From an uncultured Mycoplasmatota bacterium (GTDB lineage: Bacteria; Bacillota_I; Bacilli_A; RF39; UBA660): 32,011 nt of DNA. The stretch is from NCBI GenBank assembly GCA_945919295.1, contig CAMEJC010000011.1, positions 1 through 32,011 of the forward strand, in the 5' to 3' direction. The translations under genes and the position numbers were made by a program. Within the stretch, counting starts at the first letter, position 1. Each line of letters begins with the position of its first letter. The notes beneath the pieces were generated by a model, which saw only the letters and a list, made by a program, of their open reading frames with translations, ran no database searches and had not been told where the DNA came from. Shown piece after piece: positions 1-8,076 of this stretch.

Positions 1-2
1 CT

Positions 3-794
3 TTATTTAAAAAGTATTGGCCTTGTGATTTACATATTGTTGGTAAAGAAATTGTTAGATTTCATACAATTATCTGGCCAATTATGCTGATGGCTCTTGA
101 TTTACCGCTTCCAAAGAAGGTATTTGGTCATGGATGGCTTGTTATTAATGGTGGTAAAATTTCAAAGAGTTTAGGTAATTATAAAGATCCTAGAGAATAT
201 ATTGATACTTATGGTGTCGATGCTATTAGATATTTTGCTTTGAGGGAAGTTCCTTTTGGTAGTGATGGTAATTTTTCAGAAGAAGCTCTTATCAGTAGAA
301 CTAATGGGGATTTAGCTAATATTCTTGGCAATTTGGTTAATAGAACTATTGGTATGGCTAATAAATATTTTGATGGTGTTATTAAAAATAAGAATGTTAA
401 GGAAGATATTGACAATAAATTAATTGAAGAGGCTGTAAATCTTAAGAAACATGTTGATAAATATATGGAAAAATTAGAGGTATCAAAAGCTCTTGATACT
501 ATATTTGATTTACTTAGAAGTTCCAATAAATATATTGATGAGACAATGCCTTGGGTACTTGCTAAAGATGATACTAAGAGAGATAGACTTGCGACTGTAC
601 TTTATAATCTAATTGAATCAATTAGAATTGCTACAGTACTTCTTCAAGCATTTATTCCAGATACTGCTGATAAGATTTTTTATCAGATTAATACTGATTT
701 AAAAGGATATGATACAATAGATAATTTTGGTGGATATGTATCTGGAACTAAGGTGAACAATCCAGAAGTTTTATTTAAAAGAATAGAGAACTAG
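3..794 (+). CDS. metG: Methionyl-tRNA synthetase, C-terminal part (5' truncated by window edge)
   Basis: Reading frame is open upstream of the ORF-track start (LFKKYWPCDLHIVGKEIVRFHTIIWP...). KISKS signature in GGKISKSLGNYKDP and the anticodon-binding helical domain. Stop TAG at 792-794. Confidence 0.95.
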   Translation, partial: LFKKYWPCDLHIVGKEIVRFHTIIWPIMLMALDLPLPKKVFGHGWLVINGGKISKSLGNYKDPREYIDTYGVDAIRYFALREVPFGSDGNFSEEALISRTNGDLANILGNLVNRTIGMANKYFDGVIKNKNVKEDIDNKLIEEAVNLKKHVDKYMEKLEVSKALDTIFDLLRSSNKYIDETMPWVLAKDDTKRDRLATVLYNLIESIRIATVLLQAFIPDTADKIFYQINTDLKGYDTIDNFGGYVSGTKVNNPEVLFKRIEN

Positions 795-817
795 TTGATA
801 CTTGTTTCTCTTTTTTT
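785..817 (+). terminator. Rho-independent terminator of metG
   Basis: AGAGAA (785-790) pairs with TTCTCT (806-811), inner AGT/ACT pairing, followed by T-run. Contains the metG stop codon. Confidence 0.6.
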
Positions 818-837
818 GTAAAATGTTGTTTTTTTGC

Positions 838-866
838 TTTACTAATATTAAAATATATGTTATATT
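838..866 (+). promoter_or_regulatory. Predicted sigma-A promoter, extended -10
   Basis: TTTACT (838-843), 17-nt spacer ending TGT, TATATT (861-866). Confidence 0.6.
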
Positions 867-906
867 TTGGATGTAGTGTTGCAGTAATTAGAAAAGGAGA
901 ATGGCA

Positions 907-1074
907 ATGCTTAAAACTAAAAATCGGGGAGTATTATTTAAAATTCTATTTTGTATTTTTGTTGTTGTTATGATTGGTTTGGTTTTTGCTGGTGAAAATG
1001 AAATTGATTTTGTTTATTTGGGATTAATATTTATACTTTTTTTAAAATTTTTAGTTGAATATATTAGAAAATAG
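907..1074 (+). CDS. Small hydrophobic membrane protein, 55 aa
   Basis: ATG at 907 preceded by AAAAGGAGA; MLKTKNRGVLFKILFCIFVVVMIGLVFAGENEIDFVYLGLIFILFLKFLVEYIRK, stop TAG. Absent from the ORF track because of its length. Alternative ATG at 901. Confidence 0.6.
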   Translation: MLKTKNRGVLFKILFCIFVVVMIGLVFAGENEIDFVYLGLIFILFLKFLVEYIRK

Positions 1075-1114
1075 TTATACTATGTAATTAGTATGATTTT
1101 TTTATGGAGGAATT

Positions 1115-1882
1115 ATGTTTATCGATACACACTGTCATATATTTAATGAATATTATAATAATATAGATGAACTTATTGAAGATTGTAAAATTAATGGTAT
1201 TAGTAAAATTATTGTAAATGGCTGTGATATTAAATCTAATATGGAGGTTATTAAACTTATTTCTAAATATAATAATGTTTATGGTGCAATAGGATTTCAT
1301 CCTACTGAACTTAGAAATATTGTTGATGATGATATTTGTTTGGAGTGGCTCGAAAATAATATTGATAATAAAAAAATTGTTGCAGTAGGAGAGATTGGCC
1401 TAGATTATCATTATAATGATACTGATAAGGAAAAGCAATTAATGATGTTTAAGAGACAACTTGATATTGCTACCAAATACAATAAACCAGTAATTATTCA
1501 TAGCAGAGATGCTATTCAAGATACATATAATTTGCTTAAAAAATATAAATTAAATGGAAGTATACATTGCTTTAGTGGTTCGGTAGAAATGGCTAGGTTA
1601 TTTACTAGTCTTGGTTATAAAATAGGAATAGGTGGTATAATTACTTATAAAAATGCTAAAACTATAAAAGAAGTAGTAAGAGACACTGATTTAGCATATA
1701 TTTTATTGGAGACAGACTCTCCTTATTTGGCTCCTGAGCCATATAGGGGAAAATCTAATAGGCCTTCTTATATTCCGATTATCGCTGATGAAATAGCAAG
1801 ATTAAAAAATACTTCAATAACAGAAGTTGCAAGGGTTACAACGATGAATGCAGAGGCAATATTTGACTTTTTTTCTGAATAG
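1115..1882 (+). CDS. tatD: TatD family metal-dependent DNase
   Basis: MFIDTHCHIF start, GEIGLDYHY, VIIHSRDA, HCFSGS and ETDSPYLAP motifs. SD GGAGG upstream. Confidence 0.95.
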   Translation: MFIDTHCHIFNEYYNNIDELIEDCKINGISKIIVNGCDIKSNMEVIKLISKYNNVYGAIGFHPTELRNIVDDDICLEWLENNIDNKKIVAVGEIGLDYHYNDTDKEKQLMMFKRQLDIATKYNKPVIIHSRDAIQDTYNLLKKYKLNGSIHCFSGSVEMARLFTSLGYKIGIGGIITYKNAKTIKEVVRDTDLAYILLETDSPYLAPEPYRGKSNRPSYIPIIADEIARLKNTSITEVARVTTMNAEAIFDFFSE

Positions 1883-1891
1883 TGTTACAAT
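1863..1891 (+). promoter_or_regulatory. Predicted sigma-A promoter, extended -10, inside the 3' end of tatD
   Basis: TTGACT (1863-1868), 17-nt spacer ending TGT, TACAAT (1886-1891). Confidence 0.55.
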
Positions 1892-1924
1892 TAATATGCT
1901 TAAAATATTAATGAGGTGAGACAA

Positions 1925-2629
1925 ATGAAGAAAATAACTGCTAAAGTTATAACTATTTCTTCGCAAATATTAGTAGTTAGTATATTTTTAGTATTATTAT
2001 TTTCTAGTAAAGGAAGTAATAATAAATTAGTTATTGTCGATAATAATAATTTTGATAAAATGGCAGATTCGACATTAAGTCTGTTTAAAGAAGAGGAAAT
2101 GCTTACAAGTGCTTCTTCAGATGATGTTATTGTTAGTTTATCTGATGATGAAGAGCAGGATGAAGAAAGTAAAGCAGTGGTTAAGGAGAAAGAACCCGCT
2201 CCTGAGCAAACAAAACTTGAGGAGAAGCAACCTATGTTAAATCTGTTCTATGATAATCCTGTTATTGGGGATCCATATTATGGAAAAATAACTGGATATG
2301 GGCCAGATTGTTCTGGATGTACTACTGGTTGTACTAGAACAGGACATAATTTATATAATTCTATATATTATGAAGATAGTGAATATGGGACTGTTAGAAT
2401 TTTAGCGGCTGATCCTAGTTTTGGTAAATATGCTATTTTTAGAGTTAGCAATGTACCTGGAATGGATCCTTTTATTGGGATTGTTTTAGATACAGGTGGA
2501 AATGTTGGATTTGGAAAAGGTACTTTATTTGATTTAGCTTTTGCTACAGAAAGCGATCCCATTGTTTACAGTATAAGTGGTAGTACCGATGTTAAATTTG
2601 AACTTTTAAGAGAAGGAGTTAGTTGGTAA
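1925..2629 (+). CDS. 3D (Asp-Asp-Asp) domain protein, membrane-anchored, YabE C-terminus-like
   Basis: N-terminal TM segment, acidic linker, C-terminal ITGYGPDCSGC...ILAADPSFGKYAIFRVSNV...GIVLDTGG...FDLAF typical of 3D domains. ATG at 1925 fits AGGTGA better than the track GTG at 1916. Confidence 0.8.
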   Translation: MKKITAKVITISSQILVVSIFLVLLFSSKGSNNKLVIVDNNNFDKMADSTLSLFKEEEMLTSASSDDVIVSLSDDEEQDEESKAVVKEKEPAPEQTKLEEKQPMLNLFYDNPVIGDPYYGKITGYGPDCSGCTTGCTRTGHNLYNSIYYEDSEYGTVRILAADPSFGKYAIFRVSNVPGMDPFIGIVLDTGGNVGFGKGTLFDLAFATESDPIVYSISGSTDVKFELLREGVSW

Positions 2630-2645
2630 AACTAACTTTTTTATT
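2617..2645 (+). terminator. Rho-independent terminator
   Basis: AGTTAGTT (2617-2624), loop GGTAA, AACTAACT (2630-2637), T-run. Stop codon 2627-2629 overlaps the loop. Confidence 0.75.
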
Positions 2646-2698
2646 TTTCGACTTTTTTTTAAAACTAATTATCATATAATTTTAATGGAGTGAAAAAA

Positions 2699-3625
2699 AT
2701 GAAGAAAATATTATTTATAACAATAGTAATTATTTTTATTCCTTTTGTGATAGTTTGTTTTTATAAAATAGATGAAAAAAAAGAAATAAAATTAAATTAT
2801 GTTTCTAATACTATTATTAGAGTAAAGAGAATATCTACGGAGAATATTGAATTTTTGCCACTCGAGGAATATATTGTTGGGGTTTTGGCAGGTGAAATGC
2901 CAATATATTTTGAAAAAGAGGCTTTTAAAGCTCAAGCAGTGGCAGCAAGAAGTTATGCTTTAAAAAGAATTGAATATAATAAAGATAATGATTATGATGT
3001 CGTTGATTCTATTATTAATCAGGTTTATTTGGATAATGATTATTTGAAGTCTGCTTGGGGAAGTGATTATACAAAAAATATTAATAAGCTTAGAGAAGTT
3101 GTTAATGAAACTAGTTTGGAATATTTAGATTATGATGGGGAAGTTATTGATGCTTTGTTTTTTTCTACTAGTAATGGATATACTGAGACTGCTTCAATAG
3201 TATTTAATATTGACCTTCCATATTTGCAAAGTGTAAAATCTTCATGGGATGAAAAAACTAGTTCAGTATTTAGATCAGTGACTACGATTCCAATTGGAGA
3301 TTTTTATAATAAACTAGATCTTGAATATTCTGATAGTTTGGATGTTAAAATTTTGAAAAGGAGTAGTACTAATAGAATTATTAGTTTAAGCATTAATGGT
3401 ATTGAATTTACTGGCAAGACTTTATATGATAAATTAGGACTTAAATCAACTGATTTTTCCTTAAAAAAGGATGGTAATAATATAGTTGTTGCTACTGTTG
3501 GATATGGACATGGTGTTGGTATGAGTCAATATGGTGCTGAAGGAATGGCAGAGGAAGGATATGATTATAAAGATATTTTGAAATATTATTATACTGGAAC
3601 TACTATTAAAAAAATTGAAAATTAG
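2699..3625 (+). CDS. spoIID: Stage II sporulation protein D (SpoIID/LytB family lytic transglycosylase)
   Basis: GVLAGEMPIYFEKEAFKAQAVAARSYA, HGVGMSQYGAEGMA, DILKYYYTGT. ATG at 2699 after GGAG. Confidence 0.93.
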   Translation: MKKILFITIVIIFIPFVIVCFYKIDEKKEIKLNYVSNTIIRVKRISTENIEFLPLEEYIVGVLAGEMPIYFEKEAFKAQAVAARSYALKRIEYNKDNDYDVVDSIINQVYLDNDYLKSAWGSDYTKNINKLREVVNETSLEYLDYDGEVIDALFFSTSNGYTETASIVFNIDLPYLQSVKSSWDEKTSSVFRSVTTIPIGDFYNKLDLEYSDSLDVKILKRSSTNRIISLSINGIEFTGKTLYDKLGLKSTDFSLKKDGNNIVVATVGYGHGVGMSQYGAEGMAEEGYDYKDILKYYYTGTTIKKIEN

Positions 3626-3626
3626 A

Positions 3627-3655
3627 GTATATATTTTTTATTTTAGGAAACAATT
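3627..3655 (+). promoter_or_regulatory. Candidate sigma-F promoter of spoIIQ
   Basis: GTATA (3627-3631), 14 nt, GGAAACAATT (3646-3655); resembles the Bacillus sigma-F consensus GywTA-N15/16-GGnrAnAnTw apart from a slightly short spacer. Confidence 0.4.
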
Positions 3656-3672
3656 ATATTAGAGGTGAAAAT

Positions 3673-4314
3673 ATGAATAGTAGAAGAATTAAACCAGTAT
3701 TAGTTCCTGTAATTTATGGAGTATGTGTTGTTGCGTTTTTGTTTAGTATGTATTTTGCTCAAAAATTTGCTAAGAATTTATTGTTTCAAAAACAATCTGA
3801 TATTGAGTATGTTGATGGTGAAATAACAGAAAGTGAGAATAAAGATATTCCTGTGGTTAGTACTTCTGTTAAAATTGTTAAGCCATATTTGGATGATACA
3901 GTGAAACTAGTTAGGTCTTTTTATGACTATGAAGGAGACTCTGCTGATCAGGAAAAAGCAATTATTTTTTATGAGGATACTTATATGCAAAATTCTGGTG
4001 CTGATTATGCAAATGAAAATGTATTTGATGTTATCTCTATTTTAGATGGAACTGTTATATCAGTGGAAGATAATGATATTTTAGGTACTACTGTTGAAGT
4101 TAGGCATAGCAATGAATTGATCTCTGTTTATCAAAGTTTATCTGATGTATCTGTAAAAGAAAATGATCAAATTATTCAAGGACAAATAATTGCGAAAAGT
4201 GGTACTTCAAATATTAATAAAGATTTAGGTAATCATCTACATTTTGAGTTATATTATAAGGGAAAAATTGTTAATCCTGAAGAATATTATAATAAATCAG
4301 TAGATGAACTATAG
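3673..4314 (+). CDS. spoIIQ: SpoIIQ-like M23/LytM peptidase-fold protein
   Basis: TM anchor and LytM domain (FDVISILDGTVISVEDNDILGTTVEVRHSNELISVYQSLSDVSV...GNHLHFELYYKGKIVNPEEYY), located between spoIID and spoIIID. SD GAGGTGA. Confidence 0.88.
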   Translation: MNSRRIKPVLVPVIYGVCVVAFLFSMYFAQKFAKNLLFQKQSDIEYVDGEITESENKDIPVVSTSVKIVKPYLDDTVKLVRSFYDYEGDSADQEKAIIFYEDTYMQNSGADYANENVFDVISILDGTVISVEDNDILGTTVEVRHSNELISVYQSLSDVSVKENDQIIQGQIIAKSGTSNINKDLGNHLHFELYYKGKIVNPEEYYNKSVDEL

Positions 4315-4332
4315 GCAGTAATGCCTTTTTTT
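4313..4332 (+). terminator. Rho-independent terminator of spoIIQ
   Basis: AGGCA GTAA TGCCT TTTTTT; the stem overlaps the spoIIQ stop codon. Confidence 0.75.
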
Positions 4333-4377
4333 ACATAATATATTTCATTAATTAATATAATATATTGGGTGAAATAT

Positions 4378-4635
4378 ATGGATAAGAGAATATATGATAG
4401 AGTAATTAATGAATCTATATATATTATCAATACGAATAAAACGATTAGGGAAGTTGCTAATGAGTTCGATGTATCAAAAAGCACTGTTCATAAAGATATG
4501 AGGGAAAGGCTTTACTTAATTGACAAAAATTTGTATGATAAAGTGTCAAGTATTTTAGCATATCATATCGATATTAAACATATTAGAGGTGGAGAATCAA
4601 CAAAAAGAAAGTTTTTAGAGAAAAAGTGTAATTAA
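4378..4635 (+). CDS. spoIIID: Sporulation transcriptional regulator SpoIIID
   Basis: TIREVANEFDVSKSTVHKDMRERL...AYHIDIKHIRGGESTKRKF, strongly SpoIIID-like; SD GGTGA before ATG 4378. Confidence 0.95.
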   Translation: MDKRIYDRVINESIYIINTNKTIREVANEFDVSKSTVHKDMRERLYLIDKNLYDKVSSILAYHIDIKHIRGGESTKRKFLEKKCN

Positions 4636-4688
4636 AAGTATAAAAAATAGCCAAATTGTGGTAAAATGTAAATAGGGATGGTGATTTA

Positions 4689-5681
4689 ATGTTTAACAAA
4701 GATATCGGAATTGATTTGGGAACCGCGAATGTACTTATATATATTAAAGGTCAGGGTATTGTTTTGAATGAACCATCTGTTGTTGCAATTGATGCTGATA
4801 CGAAAAAACCTTTAGCTGTTGGATCTGAAGCACATGAAATGCTTGGGAGGACACCTGGTAAAGTAAAGGCAATTAAACCTATGAAAGATGGTGTTATTGC
4901 AGATTTTGAGACTACGGAAGTTATGCTTAATTATTTTATTAAGAAAATTAACGGTAAAAGTTTTTTTTCTAGACCTAGAATACTTATTTGTTGTCCTTCA
5001 AATATAACTCAAGTTGAAAAAAATGCTATTAAAGAAGCTGCTGAAAGAACTGGTGCTAAAAAAGTATTTTTAGAGGAAGAACCTAAAGTTGCTTCAATTG
5101 GTGCAGGAATGGATATTTCCAAACCTAGTGGCAATATGGTTATTGATATTGGTGGGGGTACTACTGATATTGCTATTTTATCTTTAGGTGGAGTTGTAAA
5201 TAGTTCTTCAATTAGAATAGCAGGTAATGCTTTTGATAATGATATTGTAAAATATATTAAAGATAAATATAAATTGCTTGTGGGAGAAAGGACTGCTGAA
5301 GATATTAAGATAACAATTGGAACAGTATTTCCTGGTTCGAGAAATGAAAAAATGGAAGTTAGGGGAAGAGATTTAGTTACAGGGCTTCCTCATACAATAA
5401 CTCTTACTTCTGATGAAGTAGAAGAAGCTTTAAGAGAGAGTGTTTATACAATTATTCATGCAGTAAAAGGTATTTTGGAGCAGACCCCTCCAGAGTTATC
5501 AGCGGATATTATCGATAAAGGCATTGTTCTTACTGGTGGAGGAGCAATGGTTGATGGATTTTCTCAGGTTCTATCTCAAGAACTTAAGGTACCTGTCTTT
5601 ATTGCGGAATCTCCTCTTACTTGTGTAGCAGAAGGTACTGGAATACTATTAGATAATTTATATATGTTAGAAAGACAATAA
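4689..5681 (+). CDS. mbl: MreB/Mbl cell-shape actin homologue
   Basis: MFNKDIGIDLGTANVLIYIKGQGIVLNEPSVVAID, DIGGGTTDIA, RTPPELSADIIDKGIVLTGGGA; adjacent to spoIIID as in Bacillus. Confidence 0.95.
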   Translation: MFNKDIGIDLGTANVLIYIKGQGIVLNEPSVVAIDADTKKPLAVGSEAHEMLGRTPGKVKAIKPMKDGVIADFETTEVMLNYFIKKINGKSFFSRPRILICCPSNITQVEKNAIKEAAERTGAKKVFLEEEPKVASIGAGMDISKPSGNMVIDIGGGTTDIAILSLGGVVNSSSIRIAGNAFDNDIVKYIKDKYKLLVGERTAEDIKITIGTVFPGSRNEKMEVRGRDLVTGLPHTITLTSDEVEEALRESVYTIIHAVKGILEQTPPELSADIIDKGIVLTGGGAMVDGFSQVLSQELKVPVFIAESPLTCVAEGTGILLDNLYMLERQ

Positions 5682-5697
5682 TTTTGTCTTTTTTCTT
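5671..5697 (+). terminator. Rho-independent terminator of mbl
   Basis: AAAGACAA (5671-5678) TAATTT TTGTCTTT (5685-5692) T-run. Stop TAA lies in the loop. Confidence 0.75.
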
Positions 5698-5794
5698 AAA
5701 AAGTAAAAGTGTAAATATTATGTAAAAAAGGAAGTGATTATATTTTATTTATTTCTTTTTTTGCTATAATTAGTATAGAAAGAAGATGATGTTA

Positions 5795-6229
5795 ATGAGA
5801 ATTGGTTTAGCTAGTGACCATCGTGGTTATAGAGCAAAGCAAATGCTTAAAGATAGTTTATATAGATATGAAGTAATCGATTATGGTACTGATACTGAAG
5901 ATTCGGTTGACTTTCCTATTTATGCTAAAAAATTAGGGACTGCTCTTCAAAAAGGTGAAATAGATTTAGCTATTGCAATATGTGGTACTGGTATTGGTAT
6001 GAGTATTACTTTAAATAAAATGAAGGGTGTATATTGTGCTAAAGTTTCTAATATTAGTGAAGCTACTTTATGTAAATCACACAATGATGCTAATGCTATT
6101 GCTTTGTCTGAAGATATGGATGATGATTTAATGTTGGAAGTAGTTAATAAATTTATTGAAACTCCTTTTTCAAATGTAAGTAAATATATAAGAAGAAATG
6201 ATATGATTAAGGAACTTGAAAATGATTAA
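5795..6229 (+). CDS. rpiB: RpiB/LacA/LacB family sugar-phosphate isomerase
   Basis: IGLASDHRGYRAK, ICGTGIGMSI, SHNDANAIAL motifs. Upstream TGC-TATAAT at 5762-5770. Confidence 0.9.
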   Translation: MRIGLASDHRGYRAKQMLKDSLYRYEVIDYGTDTEDSVDFPIYAKKLGTALQKGEIDLAIAICGTGIGMSITLNKMKGVYCAKVSNISEATLCKSHNDANAIALSEDMDDDLMLEVVNKFIETPFSNVSKYIRRNDMIKELEND

Positions 6230-6410
6230 GTTTATTTTATATTTGCTTGTTATACCTATTATTATTTATTCTGTTGATAGTGTTAATATAAATAAGTTAT
6301 TTAAGGCTAACAAAATGTATCAAGCAAAAATATTTTATATATTAATTGTTTTTTCTTTAGCTTATTTAGTTACTAATTTTTTATGTGATTTTATGTATGC
6401 AATTAAATAG
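6222..6410 (+). CDS. Small membrane protein, DUF1146/YwzB-like
   Basis: MIKFILYLLVIPIIIYSVDSVNINKLFKANKMYQAKIFYILIVFSLAYLVTNFLCDFMYAIK; pattern resembles YwzB. ATG overlaps the rpiB end. Confidence 0.6.
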   Translation: MIKFILYLLVIPIIIYSVDSVNINKLFKANKMYQAKIFYILIVFSLAYLVTNFLCDFMYAIK

Positions 6411-6491
6411 AGAATTTGATTTTTATTAAATTAAAAAGAATTCTTTTATTTTTTTTGATAATATGTTAAAATACTAGCAAGAGGGATTTTT

Positions 6492-7475
6492 ATGTTTAAG
6501 ATTGGAAATATTGAACTTGAAAATAATGTGGTACTTGCTCCAATGGCAGGAGTTTGCAATAGTGCGTTTAGAAAAATTATTAAAGAAATGGGTTGTTCTT
6601 TAGTTTATGCGGAAATGGTGAGTGATAAAGGGCTTATTTATGATAGTAAAAAAACTAAAGAAATGCTTTATTTTGAAGAATGTGAAAGACCGATTGCTCA
6701 GCAGATATTTGGCAGTGATAAAGATACTTTTGTTGAGGCTGCTAAAATGGTTTATGATATTATGAAACCTGATATTATTGATATAAATATGGGATGTCCT
6801 GTTCCTAAAGTGGCTATTAAATCTCAAGCTGGTGCTGCTCTTTTGAAATCTCCAGAAAAGATAAGAGAGATTGTATCTGAGGTCGTGAAAGCGGTACCTG
6901 TACCAGTTACTGTTAAAATTAGAAGTGGATGGGATAATAATAGTATCAATGCTGTAGAGGTTGCTAAAATTTGTGAAGAAGCTGGTGCTAGTGCGATTAC
7001 CGTTCATGGTAGAACACGTAGTCAAGGGTATTCTGGTAAAGTAGATTTAGATATTATTAAACAGGTTAAGGAAAATGTATCAATACCCGTTATTGGAAAT
7101 GGGGATATTACTAGTGTTGAAAGTGCTAAAGAAATGCTTCATTATACTGGATGCGATGCCATTATGATAGGTAGAGGTGTTCTTGGCAATCCGTGGCTTA
7201 TTAAGGAAATTATTACTTATTTGGATACTGGGGAAGTTACTAATAAACCTACTTATGAAGAAAAAATTGCTATGTGCTTTCATCATTTGGATTATTTAAT
7301 GAAAATAAAGTGTGAAAAAGTGGCAGTACTAGAGATGAGAAGTCATATTGCTTGGTATATTAAGGGAATGCCAAATGCTCAGTTCGTAAAAAATCAAATT
7401 TTTAAAGCTCAAACATTTAATGAATTAAAAAAAATTTTGAATAACTATTTAAAAGAAGTTAAAAATAGTATATAA
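6492..7475 (+). CDS. dusB: tRNA-dihydrouridine synthase B
   Basis: LAPMAGVCNSAFRKI, DINMGCPVPKV, SGWDNNSINAVEVAKICEEAGASAITVHGRTRSQGYSG, VIGNGDI, MIGRGVLGNPWL. Confidence 0.95.
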   Translation: MFKIGNIELENNVVLAPMAGVCNSAFRKIIKEMGCSLVYAEMVSDKGLIYDSKKTKEMLYFEECERPIAQQIFGSDKDTFVEAAKMVYDIMKPDIIDINMGCPVPKVAIKSQAGAALLKSPEKIREIVSEVVKAVPVPVTVKIRSGWDNNSINAVEVAKICEEAGASAITVHGRTRSQGYSGKVDLDIIKQVKENVSIPVIGNGDITSVESAKEMLHYTGCDAIMIGRGVLGNPWLIKEIITYLDTGEVTNKPTYEEKIAMCFHHLDYLMKIKCEKVAVLEMRSHIAWYIKGMPNAQFVKNQIFKAQTFNELKKILNNYLKEVKNSI

Positions 7476-7493
7476 TATATTTGGGTGATCCGT

Positions 7494-8075
7494 GTGAAAG
7501 CAAGTTTTTTTAAAAGAATATTGGCATTTATTGTTGATTACTTTATTGTTGCTGTTTTTCTTTCGATAATTACTATTAGTTTTAGTACTGATAAGAGTAT
7601 TACTAAGTCTGCGAATAAATTGATTGATAATTATGCTAATGGGGAAATTACGATAGATGAGTATAATGAGCAAGCAATGAAAATCAATTATAATCTTCAA
7701 AAAAGTAATATACCAGTTAATGTGGTGACTGCGGTATTATTTATAGGTTATTTTATTATATTTGCTTATTTAAATAATGGTCAAACACTAGGTAAAAAAT
7801 TATTTAAAATAAAGATAGTAGAAAAAGACAAAAAACCTAGTATTAAGGCGATGATATTAAGAAGTTTGTTTATATATGGTATTATATCTAGTCTTTATAG
7901 TGCGATATGTATAAATCTTTTAAGTGTAGAGTATTTTAGTTATGGTAGTTCAATAATTGGATATATAGAATCTTTGTTTATTGTTGTATCTTTCTTTATG
8001 ATTTTATATAAAAAAGATGGTAGAGGATTGCATGATTTGATTGGAAATACTAATGTTATAGAAGAGGTGAAATAG
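7494..8075 (+). CDS. RDD domain membrane protein
   Basis: FFKRILAFIVDYFIVAVFLS...NNGQTLGKKLFKIKIV...RGLHDLIGNTNVI; GTG start after GGTGAT. Confidence 0.8.
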   Translation: MKASFFKRILAFIVDYFIVAVFLSIITISFSTDKSITKSANKLIDNYANGEITIDEYNEQAMKINYNLQKSNIPVNVVTAVLFIGYFIIFAYLNNGQTLGKKLFKIKIVEKDKKPSIKAMILRSLFIYGIISSLYSAICINLLSVEYFSYGSSIIGYIESLFIVVSFFMILYKKDGRGLHDLIGNTNVIEEVK

Positions 8076-8076
8076 A

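Noticed and set aside
209-526. Minus-strand ORF of 105 aa inside metG
   Set aside because: Antisense shadow of a strongly conserved + strand gene; no SD or recognisable protein pattern.
2671-2680. CATATAAT upstream of spoIID as a sigma-E -10
   Set aside because: No acceptable sigma-E -35 (ATATT-like) at about 14 bp upstream; the interval is mainly a T-run.
6600-7025. Minus-strand 141-aa ORF inside dusB
   Set aside because: Antisense to conserved dusB; Ser/Asn/Phe-rich low-complexity composition typical of AT-rich shadow ORFs.
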